This document shows positions 35,521 to 43,947 of a stretch of 64,000 nucleotides of DNA, piece after piece. A program made the translations under genes and the position numbers. Source of the DNA: HGM04593 sp045588485 (GTDB lineage: Bacteria > Bacteroidota > Bacteroidia > Bacteroidales > Bacteroidaceae); contig JAZNEI010000089.1 of the NCBI GenBank assembly GCA_045588485.1, positions 90,702 through 154,701 on the forward strand, written 5' to 3'. Each line of letters starts with the position of its first letter. Within the stretch, counting starts at the first letter, position 1. The notes under the pieces are model-generated. The model saw only the letters and a list, made by a program, of their open reading frames with translations. It made no database searches and was not told the origin of the DNA.

Positions 35521-36771
35521 ATGCTGATGATAAATTTCATAGAAAGGATAAAATCCTATTCCAAAAGGAAGGATGCGGCTGATATGGCTATCCGTGCATG
35601 GAAATCAGCTAACGAAGAAGTGTATGCCGACTTTTATAAGCGCATCGATGCTGTGGCTAAAGGTGATATGTCTGTTCTGATAGATATGTATCAGATGATG
35701 CGTGACTGTACACCACCAGAAGCTTTGATTATGTACAATTGGCTCTCTGATTTTGCGAACGGCAAAGATGTAACAGCCATCACGAACCAACAATGGGCTG
35801 GCCAATATACCGAGACCATCGCCAGATGTATCACCAACATGCGTTTATGGATAAGCATCAATGTGAAAACAGGTACGGTAGAACTGCTTACTTCTCCGAA
35901 ATCAGGGCGGCTGATGGTTCATTCTGAAACACCTATTGAAATATGGAATCGTCTGCCGCAGGAGTTAAGGTCCTATTTGATTGGACAATTAGATATGTTC
36001 ATGAAAAACAGCAAGGGATGTTATCTGTTGAGTAAGTTGGAAAGGAAAATGGTTTATCAGTTCCTGACCTATATCTCTCAAATTATTTTCCTCTCTTATG
36101 CGGTGTTCATTGGCGGATTCATGGCTAACCTGTATGACCGTGTAATGGAAAAGAAAGAAGACTTGGCTTATTGTATGTATTATTTCGTGGTATTTGACCA
36201 CGGTCTTTCACGTATGGTCAAGTTATTCAACCGCCTGTTGAACAATGAAGAGGTTGACCATGGCGATATACTTCTTGTAAAGTCATGCGTTACCCTGCTT
36301 GTCAATGGAAGTATAGAGATGGGCGCAGAAACTAAAGCAGACTGGGAAGATACTATAGAAGACTGTACCCCGGAAATCTGGAAGGAGGTGATGTTTGCCT
36401 TACGAAAAGTAAAAGGCAGGCGAGGCAATAGAAAGGTGATACAATCATTGGATGATATTCTTTTGGGCGACAAGGAACGTATCAAGCAGGGTATCCTTTT
36501 GTTTCTTGAAGAGAATACAGAGGACATAAGTCTTGCCTATCTGTTGAAATCATTGGTAAAGTCCGGCAAGATAAAAGCGTCCACAAGATACATGACATTC
36601 CACCGTGCCATAGAACAGTTCTCCCAACGGCATTATGGGCACGATATACCACAGAAGCGATACGGGGAAATCAAGGAACTTACTTTGAACTCACCCCAAA
36701 GAGGAAGCAGTTACACCAAAGCAAAACGAATAATAGACCGATGGACGGATTATTTTATCAGTAACGGGTAG
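35521..36771 (+). CDS. Hypothetical protein following the integrase
   Basis: 416 aa, helical, starting 12 bp after the integrase stop and so very likely cotranscribed. One moderately hydrophobic stretch (FLTYISQIIFLSYAVFIGGFMA, about residues 180-201) might be a membrane helix or a buried core. The remainder is charged helix (LVKSCVTLLVNGSIEM, EVMFALRKVKGRRGNRKVIQSL). No family recognised. The tight coupling suggests a role in excision, stability or transfer of the element. Confidence 0.6.
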   Translation: MLMINFIERIKSYSKRKDAADMAIRAWKSANEEVYADFYKRIDAVAKGDMSVLIDMYQMMRDCTPPEALIMYNWLSDFANGKDVTAITNQQWAGQYTETIARCITNMRLWISINVKTGTVELLTSPKSGRLMVHSETPIEIWNRLPQELRSYLIGQLDMFMKNSKGCYLLSKLERKMVYQFLTYISQIIFLSYAVFIGGFMANLYDRVMEKKEDLAYCMYYFVVFDHGLSRMVKLFNRLLNNEEVDHGDILLVKSCVTLLVNGSIEMGAETKADWEDTIEDCTPEIWKEVMFALRKVKGRRGNRKVIQSLDDILLGDKERIKQGILLFLEENTEDISLAYLLKSLVKSGKIKASTRYMTFHRAIEQFSQRHYGHDIPQKRYGEIKELTLNSPQRGSSYTKAKRIIDRWTDYFISNG

Positions 36772-36821
36772 TTGGGAAATCCAGCTATCCGTATTTATTT
36801 TGCAAACAACTGTTGTAATAC

Positions 36822-36883
36822 GGTCGGTTAAATTAAGGAATAAATAAACCGACCAATACACAGAGTTTCACACACTACCTTTG
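36822..36883 (+). promoter_or_regulatory. Inverted repeat plus -7 box before the DUF3853 operon
   Basis: GGTCGGTT (36822-36829) and AACCGACC (36847-36854) form an 8-bp inverted repeat, followed by TACCTTTG (36876-36883), a TAnnTTTG match. The arrangement suits an operator over the -33 region of the promoter for the replication/mobilization genes. Confidence 0.5.
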
Positions 36884-36950
36884 CTTGCGAAATCGGTTTC
36901 ACAGAGTTGAACCGAGACTTAAAGTATTTAATCATCAAACAAGTAAAGGT

Positions 36951-37268
36951 ATGGAAGAAAAACTCAATCTCGACCAATTACTCCAAAAGCCTATCGCCAT
37001 GATGACGGGCGAAGAACTTTGCTTTCTCATCACCAAGAGCGTGGAAAACACAGAAACGGCCACTCCCCAAGTGGCATCCAAAGGCAACTACTATGGCATA
37101 GAGGGTATCGCTCGTGTGTTCGGATGCAGTGTACCCACGGCAAACCGCATTAAGAAAAGCGGTGTCATAGACAAGGCTATCACACAGATAGGACGAAAAA
37201 TCGTAGTGGATGCAGACCTCGCACTGTCTTTGGCAAAGGAATCAGGTGACATTCGTATCAAAGAATAG
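36951..37268 (+). CDS. DUF3853 family helix-turn-helix protein
   Basis: About 105 aa from the ATG at 36951 (MEEKLNLDQLLQKPIAMMTGEEL); the longer frame uses a TTG inside the promoter. The pattern MTGEELCFLI...YYGIEGIARVFGCSVPTANRIKKSGVIDKAITQIGRKIVVDADLAL is the DUF3853 signature: a MerR/excisionase-like winged helix that reads DNA through the CSVPTANRIK helix. In Bacteroidales mobilizable elements it precedes the VirE-type gene and may act as an excision or replication regulator. It overlaps nothing and ends 5 bp before the next ATG. Confidence 0.78.
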   Translation: MEEKLNLDQLLQKPIAMMTGEELCFLITKSVENTETATPQVASKGNYYGIEGIARVFGCSVPTANRIKKSGVIDKAITQIGRKIVVDADLALSLAKESGDIRIKE

Positions 37269-37272
37269 CGGT

Positions 37273-38658
37273 ATGGATGATAATTGGAAAAAGAATCTGG
37301 CAACAGACAGTTACGGGAATCCGGTTCGTTCCATCAGTAATCTCCGGCTTATTTTCACACTGGATGAGAATCTTAGTCAGATAAGGTATGATACCTTCTG
37401 TCAGGACGATGTGTGTTTCTGCCCTTTGTTCCGCAATGTCAATGGTAACAAAATTGATGAGGAGTCGGCAGGAAAGATACAGGACTATCTGGAAAGGACA
37501 TACAGGATGCGTCTGACACAGAATAAGGTGTTCGAAATACTGAAGACCACTTCTTCTGAACGGAGTTTTAATCCTGTACAGGAATTCATTACACAAGAGA
37601 CATGGGACGGACAACCTCGCATAGCCACAACCATCATAGATTATCTTGGAGCAGAGGACACTCCGCTTGTCAGGGAACAGACAAAACTTTGGTTCGTGGC
37701 GGCTGTAACCAGAGTATTCAATCCAGGTTGCAAGTTTGACAACGTACTGACCTTACCCGGTCCCCAAGGTATTGGTAAAAGCACCTTCTTCAAAGCCATC
37801 AGTGGGAGATGGTTCAACGATTCATTCTCTTTCGCCAGTGGTGACAAGGAGAAAGTGGAAACCATAACCAATGGCTGGATTATTGAAATCAGTGAGTTGA
37901 ATGGTTTGAAACGGGCGAATGACGCGGAAGCTGCCAAGGCTTTTCTAAGCCGTTGCAGTGATTATATGCGTCCGGCTTATGGGCATAAGGTGGTGGAGTT
38001 CATGCGGCACAATGTTTTTGCGGCTACCACCAATGAGGCAAACTTCCTGCAAGGAGATAATGGAAACCGCCGATGGTGGATTATCCCTGTCAAAGGCAAC
38101 GGTCATGTGTCAGATTGGTTGGATGATTTGCAGTGTTCCGTTCCTCAACTTTGGGCAGAGGCATATACATATTATCGACAAGGAATGAAACTCTACTTGT
38201 CACCGGACATGGAGAATGAGGCCAACGAAGTGCAGATGCAACATTCCAACATTTTTGTTGACCCAATCATGGAGGACATAGAAATGTATCTGGAACGTGA
38301 GGTTCCCATGCAGTATGCAAATTGGATGATTCCGACACGACTGGCTTATCAGAAAGGAGCATACTCAGAGCCAAATTCCACAATGACCTCACTCAATATG
38401 GTTTGTGCCCGGCAGATAATAGAGGAACTGCCCAATGATTTGGTCAGACGAAATCCGTTCAAATACACTTCGCAATACATCAATCGCCTAATGTCCATGA
38501 TTCCAAATTGGAAACGGAGCGAACAGGAGAAGGTCAAGGGGCTGCATCCCGCCTATTGCGACAAAACAGGACGGACGAAATACCCATGGGTGAGGATGGA
38601 CGCTCCAAGTGAAGAATCTTGTGCGACACTGCCAAGTGAACTGGAATTGCCATTCTAA
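37273..38658 (+). CDS. VirE/VapE-type (PF05272-like) P-loop protein
   Basis: 461 aa from the ATG at 37273 (MDDNWKKNLATDSYGNPVRSI). NPVQEFITQETWDGQPRI is the conserved lead-in, LTLPGPQGIGKSTFFKAIS the Walker A (about residue 178) and GWIIEISELNGLKRANDAEAAKAFLSR the Walker B region with IEISEL. RHNVFAATTNEANFLQGDNGNRRWWIIPV is the sensor/arginine-finger segment. This is the virulence-associated E family, a helicase-like ATPase used by mobile elements in replication. It has no primase domain of its own. It follows DUF3853 by 4 bp and feeds into the mobilization genes. Confidence 0.85.
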   Translation: MDDNWKKNLATDSYGNPVRSISNLRLIFTLDENLSQIRYDTFCQDDVCFCPLFRNVNGNKIDEESAGKIQDYLERTYRMRLTQNKVFEILKTTSSERSFNPVQEFITQETWDGQPRIATTIIDYLGAEDTPLVREQTKLWFVAAVTRVFNPGCKFDNVLTLPGPQGIGKSTFFKAISGRWFNDSFSFASGDKEKVETITNGWIIEISELNGLKRANDAEAAKAFLSRCSDYMRPAYGHKVVEFMRHNVFAATTNEANFLQGDNGNRRWWIIPVKGNGHVSDWLDDLQCSVPQLWAEAYTYYRQGMKLYLSPDMENEANEVQMQHSNIFVDPIMEDIEMYLEREVPMQYANWMIPTRLAYQKGAYSEPNSTMTSLNMVCARQIIEELPNDLVRRNPFKYTSQYINRLMSMIPNWKRSEQEKVKGLHPAYCDKTGRTKYPWVRMDAPSEESCATLPSELELPF

Positions 38659-38790
38659 TTTCAAAATAAGGGAAAAGAAAAAACTTATGTCCCCTTGTCC
38701 CTTTTGCCCTCGAAAAAGAATAAAAATAGGAAGTAAGCAAAATAGAAAGTTATAAAAATGCTTGGGACACGGGACAATATAAATCACAAT

Positions 38791-39138
38791 ATGAGAAAAG
38801 AAGAACTTATCAAACAGCTACAAGAACGTGACTCGTTGTTGGCAAATGCGGTCAGCCACATGGTTACGTATGTTCAAAACCGTTATCCCTCCACCTTTCC
38901 AAGCAAGGAACAGACTGAGGCGGTGAACAATTACCTGCGAAGTGTCCATGCCGATGGAGACGGAAGTATGTCAGAACGGAATTGTGAAAACCGTCGTATC
39001 GCTTCACAGAACATTACCATTGCCGCCATCCGTGTATTGGACAGCCAACAACTGGACAGGCTGCAAAACGTACTTGACCACATCGCATACGACAAGGAGT
39101 ATTATATGCCGGAAAGAGGTTACGGTATGCATTGCTGA
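38791..39138 (+). CDS. Hypothetical small protein, ~115 aa
   Basis: The ATG at 38791 (MRKEELIKQLQERDSLLANAVSHM) gives a coiled-coil start and is preferred over 38758. The body (AVNNYLRSVHADGDGSM...ENRRIASQNITIAAIRVLDSQQLDRLQNVLDHIAYDKEYYMPERGYG) is helical. No family recognised. It lies between the VirE-type gene and a winged-helix-like gene in the element backbone. Confidence 0.55.
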   Translation: MRKEELIKQLQERDSLLANAVSHMVTYVQNRYPSTFPSKEQTEAVNNYLRSVHADGDGSMSERNCENRRIASQNITIAAIRVLDSQQLDRLQNVLDHIAYDKEYYMPERGYGMHC

Positions 39139-39188
39139 CTTTCTCTTTTGGCTGCACCATTTATAAATCATCTCAAATTATACAGACG

Positions 39189-39608
39189 ATGAAAACAGAT
39201 TATTGTATAGTACTTTCGTCAGAGCAACTTGCGTATCTGGCAGGAAGCAAATACGGCATTGACCGTATGAAGATATTGCACCGACTTATTGAAGCGGCTG
39301 TGTTGGAAGAAACAGATTATGGCATAAAAGGATTTTCCACAACCTTACAAGTGGGGCAAGCCATCCTTTCGGAAGTGGATTTGTCCTGCAAGTTAGGCTA
39401 TGACAAAAAGACCATATCCCGCGTACTTGACAAGATGAACCAGTTAGGAATTGTCACATCCACGCAGAGTAATCGCACAAGCATCCACACGCTGAAATGT
39501 GTATCAGCATGGATGTTGGATGGCAACAGAATAGACAATCCTTTTTATGTCCGAATAAAAGACCGGCAAGAAGAAGGAGAGGATGATTGTAGGCAAACAG
39601 AAGAATGA
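39189..39608 (+). CDS. Winged-helix-like regulator
   Basis: About 139 aa from the ATG at 39189 (MKTDYCIVLSSEQLAYLAGSKYGIDRM). The segment ILSEVDLSCKLGYDKKTISRVLDKMNQLGIVTSTQSNRTSIHTLKCV has the helix-turn-helix plus wing spacing of a winged-helix DNA-binding domain. It probably regulates the neighbouring mobilization genes; partner and ligand unknown. The upstream gene overlaps its longer frame, which is another reason for the internal start. Confidence 0.55.
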   Translation: MKTDYCIVLSSEQLAYLAGSKYGIDRMKILHRLIEAAVLEETDYGIKGFSTTLQVGQAILSEVDLSCKLGYDKKTISRVLDKMNQLGIVTSTQSNRTSIHTLKCVSAWMLDGNRIDNPFYVRIKDRQEEGEDDCRQTEE

Positions 39609-39809
39609 GGGGGCGTTTCCGATTCAGATTTTTCCTTCGCAGGCAAAATGCCTGTTATATCAGATAATGGAGAAAGTCCTTATTTCTGTTTCTTCACAGT
39701 CTGCGGCAGAGGAAGAATCCAACGAGGATGTTTCAGCAGATGGTCAGACATAACCATATTGGATATGGCGGTAGAGCCTATGTTTTCGTGTGGGGTCTTG
39801 CAAGAAGTT

Positions 39810-39852
39810 CCTATGTCGTACAAATTCGCTGCGCTCATCCGTACCTCATAGG
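39810..39852. other. Putative oriT: long inverted repeat upstream of mobC
   Basis: CCTATG-TC-GTAC (39810-39821) is mirrored by GTAC-CT-CATAGG (39841-39852), with a 19-nt loop containing TTCGCTGCGCTCATCC. It lies in a 319-bp non-coding stretch (39609-39927) immediately before mobC and the relaxase, the usual place for the transfer origin. No nick site can be assigned from sequence alone. Confidence 0.45.
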
Positions 39853-39927
39853 CATATTCCGGCAGTCGCAAGCTCCCACCGTGCTGTCCAATTTTAGAAA
39901 GAAGTTTCACTCATAACACAATGAAGT

Positions 39928-40326
39928 ATGAAGAAGAAAAAGAATATCAGCAATGAAGTTGACGAAGAAAATGACAAGAAAGTTATAAAGCGTACCCTGC
40001 GACTTGAAGCTAGGGTGACGGAACAGGAATACACCCAAGCGGCAGAACTTGCCAAAACCTGCGGTTTGTCCATAAGCAACTATGTGCGCCGCACTGCTTT
40101 AGGGCAGCACCCACGGCAACGGCTGTCTGAGCGTGAGGTAGAAGCCTTATGCAGTCTGACGGATGTGAGAGGCGACCTTATCCGTATTGCGGCAGCAGTA
40201 AAGTCCATTCAAGCGGATAAACGTGCAATGTATTTTAGCGATACCCGGTTTGTGGAACAATGGATGAGAGCTGCCACGCAACTAATCAACCGCTGGAGCC
40301 AAATAGAGAATTATCTTACCGAATAA
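39928..40326 (+). CDS. mobC: Mobilization accessory protein (MobC-like)
   Basis: 132 aa. After a Lys/Glu-rich start comes a ribbon-helix-helix-type segment (KRTLRLEARVTEQEYTQAAELAKTCGLSISNYVRRTALGQ), then SLTDVRGDLIRIAAAVKSIQ, the order seen in MobC relaxosome proteins. It would bind oriT and help the relaxase nick. It starts 15 bp before the relaxase gene and follows the putative oriT directly. Confidence 0.85.
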   Translation: MKKKKNISNEVDEENDKKVIKRTLRLEARVTEQEYTQAAELAKTCGLSISNYVRRTALGQHPRQRLSEREVEALCSLTDVRGDLIRIAAAVKSIQADKRAMYFSDTRFVEQWMRAATQLINRWSQIENYLTE

Positions 40327-40341
40327 ATTTCCTTACCCGTT

Positions 40342-41535
40342 ATGATAGCAAAAGCCAGTACCATATCGCATGGCGCAAATGCCATAAGGTATTCTGTCAA
40401 TAAAGACAGAGCGGATATAGTCAAAGCCAACCTGTTGCCCGATGACATTTCACCGGAAGCGATGTACGGTCGGATGATGCTCGTGCAAAAGATGTTTGCC
40501 GAGAAAATTAACAAGGGCAGACCTCTTGGCAGAAACGTGATAAGAATTGAAATTTCCCCGTCCGAGGCAGAGAGCCGAAACTGGACAATGGACGACTGGG
40601 CACGTTTGGCAGATGAGTTCATCTGGGTATTCGATTCCATAGACCTTTCCCAAAAGACCAAACGGGCTTCCTCAAAGCAGACCAATCTCAAAGGTTCGCA
40701 ATACATAGCCGCTCTGCATCGTGATTCCAAAAGTGGCATTCTCCACCTGCACATTGATGCCAACCGTGTGGATATGAATGGAAAAATAAATGATAGTCAT
40801 AAGATTGGTGAGAGGGCAGTCATGGCTGCGAATATCATCAACGAAAAACGAGGATGGGTACAGTCCAAAGAAATCGGCATACGGCATAGGCAGGAAATCT
40901 CAAACTGTTGCATGGAGATACTTCGTACAATGGACAAATTCAGTTGGCGACAATATGAAATGGAACTGACAAAACGGGGTTACAAAGTACACATACAAGA
41001 AAATGATAAGGGAAAAGTTTATGGTTATTCCATCAAACGGGGTAACTCAAATTATAAATCATCCGTGTTGGGTATCGGGAGAAATCTGACTCTATCAAAG
41101 ATAGAGGCTACTTGGGCAAAACTGCATCAGCAGGAAAGGAAATCCGAGCCAACAAAATCTATTCCTCAACAAACACGGACAGCAGATTTGACTCCTATTT
41201 TACTGCCTGTTATAAAGCATTACGATATTACGACAGACGAATATCACAGCTACCATGTAGAGATACCCGAAGCCGCTGACAATATCATCCGGCAAGATTG
41301 TTCTTTGGAGGAAGCTCATCCGTTAGCTAAGATTAAAGAGATACAACACACGGCTCTTTTACTCTTTGCAGGATATATGGATGCTGCTACCAGTATAGCT
41401 GTTTCAAGTGGCGGTGGCGGTTCTGACACTGGAGGTTGGGGAAAAGACAAGGACGAGGATGAACTTGAATGGGCACGCCGTTGCGCACGAATGGCAAACA
41501 GCATGTGCAAACGCAGGAAAGGGCTGCACAGATAA
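40342..41535 (+). CDS. Relaxase / mobilization nuclease
   Basis: 397 aa. MIAKASTISHGANAIRYSVNKDRADIV is the start of a Bacteroides-type relaxase, with the conserved metal-binding three-His region visible as AALHRDS...ILHLHIDANRVD (about residues 130-145). A catalytic Tyr in the N-terminal motif is a candidate (Y18 in IRYSVN) but not proven. The C-terminal ~120 residues end in a Gly-rich linker (SSGGGGSDTGGWGKDKDEDE). It nicks oriT for transfer in trans by a resident conjugative element; no type IV secretion genes are present here. Confidence 0.88.
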   Translation: MIAKASTISHGANAIRYSVNKDRADIVKANLLPDDISPEAMYGRMMLVQKMFAEKINKGRPLGRNVIRIEISPSEAESRNWTMDDWARLADEFIWVFDSIDLSQKTKRASSKQTNLKGSQYIAALHRDSKSGILHLHIDANRVDMNGKINDSHKIGERAVMAANIINEKRGWVQSKEIGIRHRQEISNCCMEILRTMDKFSWRQYEMELTKRGYKVHIQENDKGKVYGYSIKRGNSNYKSSVLGIGRNLTLSKIEATWAKLHQQERKSEPTKSIPQQTRTADLTPILLPVIKHYDITTDEYHSYHVEIPEAADNIIRQDCSLEEAHPLAKIKEIQHTALLLFAGYMDAATSIAVSSGGGGSDTGGWGKDKDEDELEWARRCARMANSMCKRRKGLHR

Positions 41536-41559
41536 TTCACTTTTTATAAATACAAGAAC

Positions 41560-42102
41560 ATGGGTGTAGGAAGATCAAGGGGCACTTCGCCTATAAATGT
41601 CAATGACATGTTGGAGAACGTCGAAATGAACCAACAAATTGAGTCAGAAAAACAAGAATTTGATAAACTTCTCATAGAAATAAGAGAAGCAAAGGAAACG
41701 CTGATAAAATTCAATGAGGATTTGGAGAAAGTAATTGCTGTCGAATGCCGCATTGAAGGTGCGCTCAAAGCGGCAGCTGGTAGTTGTGACAATATAGTCA
41801 GTGGTATCTGTAATGCAATTGTGAAAGCTGAACGAGACACGAAATTCAAGACAACAATTACCCCAAAGCAACTTACAAAGCTTAGGCAACTTATAGACCA
41901 TTCTGTAGAAAGTTGGATCTCGGTATTGGCAAATCACCGTGCCGAACAATCGAAACTTATTACCGAGCATGAATCCAATATGCGCAAAATCCTCAGACGG
42001 AATGAGGGCATTTGGTTCTCTGACTTTTGGATAAAAGTCTTGCTGATATTTTTGTTCGTTTATACGGTGGGATTGGGACTAGTGGTATATTATGCCATTT
42101 GA
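41560..42102 (+). CDS. Coiled-coil protein with C-terminal membrane anchor
   Basis: 180 aa. A long heptad-like region (NQQIESEKQEFDKLLIEIREAKETLIKFNEDLEKV) is followed by a helical middle and a C-terminal hydrophobic segment (FWIKVLLIFLFVYTVGLGLVVYYA, about residues 155-178). Similar proteins follow relaxases in Bacteroides mobilization modules. It may couple the relaxosome to the membrane, which is inference from position. It is followed by a strong terminator. Confidence 0.6.
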   Translation: MGVGRSRGTSPINVNDMLENVEMNQQIESEKQEFDKLLIEIREAKETLIKFNEDLEKVIAVECRIEGALKAAAGSCDNIVSGICNAIVKAERDTKFKTTITPKQLTKLRQLIDHSVESWISVLANHRAEQSKLITEHESNMRKILRRNEGIWFSDFWIKVLLIFLFVYTVGLGLVVYYAI

Positions 42103-42134
42103 CATATCAGAAATAATAGTCAAAGTTTGCGCTG

Positions 42135-42171
42135 TTTTTAACTTGCCAGCAAATTACCGGCAAGTTAAAAA
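42135..42171. terminator. Symmetric terminator between mobilization module and cargo
   Basis: TTTTTAACTTGCC (42135-42147) pairs with GGCAAGTTAAAAA (42159-42171) with an 11-nt loop, giving T-tracts on both strands. The right arm with its flank (TTACCGGCAAGTTAAA) is repeated directly at about 42231-42246, next to the convergent AlbA gene stop. Confidence 0.85.
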
Positions 42172-42252
42172 CAGAATGGAACCACCTAAAAATCATTGGT
42201 ATTTTCTCTTCTCAATACTTCTTTGGCAGGTTACCGGCAAGTTAAATTCTTG

Positions 42253-43893
42253 TTATGTAGTTATTTTTTTGCGACGATATTTCTGATTTGGGTCGTTGGG
42301 TTTTTCGGGAATAGTACGTTCAAGAACACCGAGCTCTATTAAGGAAGTAATATACTTCTGCCGATTTTTAGATTGATTGGAAATTTTCAACCTATCCATA
42401 ATTTCCTGCGCAGTCCTCGGTACGGAACAAAAGTTTCTAATATCCTCTTCCTTCTTTGTCAGTTTACGAGTAACCAAGTTCATACGAGGTTGGTTACTTT
42501 TCTTATCAGCTTGGTTACTTTTATGCTCATTAGCAATCATAGCTTGGTTACTTTCTGCTTGAACTTGGTTATTTTTTTCATTAGCTTGGTTACTTTTACG
42601 CTCATTAGCAATCATAACTTGGTTACGTTCTGCTTGAACTTGGTTACTTTCGCGAGGTATGGTAATAACAAATTCGTTGGCGGCATGAGTGATTTCTTTG
42701 TCTTCTACTCCATTGGAAAAAGCGGTATTTGGATTGTATTCAAGCGCACGGCGCACACCACTTCCTGCTCCGGTATAGGGTAACAGGTAGTTGGCATTCG
42801 TAAACAAGAACATATTGCGAGGCATTGATGTGCCGTTTTTTATATCTTCAATTGTCAACCCATTTGGCAAAGTTCCTGGACTGTGAATTTCTACACGATT
42901 GTCAAATATGAAAATACGAATCGGAGACTTAATATTCAGCGAGCGGTGTACAAGTGCATTAACGACATACTCGGTAAGACTTTCGTAAGGTATTTCCAGT
43001 TCACCAATAGAATTGAATTCCTTTTCGACCTGAACCTTACGCAGATTGCGAGTAAAGAAATTCATAATGGTACGGAATTGATGGAGCAAGTTACCCTCAA
43101 TTTCCATATCATGCATTTTATCACGGAATTGTGTACCACCAACAGAATTACCGATATAGCTGATACATTTTGCAGTCATAACAGGTAGCCAACGCTGCGT
43201 ATATTTACCGAATAGCAGCATTGCCGCAACATTTATTTTGCCATCCGGACGGATGAAATGTAGATTTCTGAGCAATTTTTCGATGGTTGTTCCTTTTATA
43301 ATGGTTTCGGCCATTGCATCAAGCGAATAATCTTTCATATTCAACTCGTCGATGTTTTTCCCTTTAAATACCGGTGCAAAACGGCTCATTAGATAAAGTT
43401 TGATAGTATCTGCATCCAAATCATCAATAGTGGCATTAGGTACGGCAGCCTCGTCTGGGGCAAAACTACCGCATTCACTCATCATCTCTGCAAGCTCTGA
43501 ATTGTCGAACACCTTACGTTTGTCTGCACCATTCTTCACCCATATAATCCCCTTGTTGTCATGATATGGCTTGTTCTTACCTTCTGGAATTGTGGCGATA
43601 ACAACTCCACCACCTTTCACTGGAACATTCTCCACTTCTATTAGTATATTGGGAATAACATTTTCTGATGCAATATTTGTCAGTAGATTTGTCGCTTCCT
43701 GCAATTCTTGATATGACAGAGCATTGATTACCCCCGTCTTGTCATTTATGCCTATGACAAGTTGTCCACCACGAGAATTGCAAAACGCCACTATCTCGCA
43801 ACTTATGTCATATCGATCATTCGCACGCTCCTTAAACTGTAACTTTCCATCCTCTGCCAAGTCACGCATTTGTAGTAGTTCTTGCTCTGTCAT
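42253..43893 (-). CDS. AlbA_2/Schlafen-type ATP-binding protein with SNQ repeats
   Basis: 546 aa. The N-terminus (DGKLQFKERANDRYDISCEIVAFCNSRGGQLVIGINDKTG) is the AlbA_2 (Schlafen-like) domain. EYVVNALVHRSLNIKSPIRIFIFDNRVEIHSPGTLPNGLTIEDI is the GHKL-like C-terminal ATPase region of this family, with AAA_4 organisation. Residues ~425-480 hold a two-fold repeat of about 26 residues rich in NQ (RNQVMIANERKSNQ / SNQAMIANEHKSNQ). The end (RTAQEIMDRLKISNQSKNRQKYITSLIELGVLERTIPEK) is a winged helix. The family acts as regulators or in defence. It is the last gene of the minus-strand cargo, after dndB. Confidence 0.8.
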   Translation of the reverse strand: MTEQELLQMRDLAEDGKLQFKERANDRYDISCEIVAFCNSRGGQLVIGINDKTGVINALSYQELQEATNLLTNIASENVIPNILIEVENVPVKGGGVVIATIPEGKNKPYHDNKGIIWVKNGADKRKVFDNSELAEMMSECGSFAPDEAAVPNATIDDLDADTIKLYLMSRFAPVFKGKNIDELNMKDYSLDAMAETIIKGTTIEKLLRNLHFIRPDGKINVAAMLLFGKYTQRWLPVMTAKCISYIGNSVGGTQFRDKMHDMEIEGNLLHQFRTIMNFFTRNLRKVQVEKEFNSIGELEIPYESLTEYVVNALVHRSLNIKSPIRIFIFDNRVEIHSPGTLPNGLTIEDIKNGTSMPRNMFLFTNANYLLPYTGAGSGVRRALEYNPNTAFSNGVEDKEITHAANEFVITIPRESNQVQAERNQVMIANERKSNQANEKNNQVQAESNQAMIANEHKSNQADKKSNQPRMNLVTRKLTKKEEDIRNFCSVPRTAQEIMDRLKISNQSKNRQKYITSLIELGVLERTIPEKPNDPNQKYRRKKITT

Positions 43894-43947
43894 ATTCTTT
43901 GATAATAATTTTTGCTTATTATATGTTTCAGCTTTAACTCGGATACT

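Noticed and set aside
39648..39910. Overlapping 67- and 76-aa ORFs on opposite strands before mobC
   Set aside because: Neither looks protein-like; the region contains the oriT-like inverted repeat and is better read as non-coding.
42480..42660. CRISPR-like array
   Set aside because: The repeats are in frame within the AlbA gene, encode NQ-rich peptides and lack uniform repeat/spacer structure. No CRISPR array or cas gene was seen anywhere in the window.
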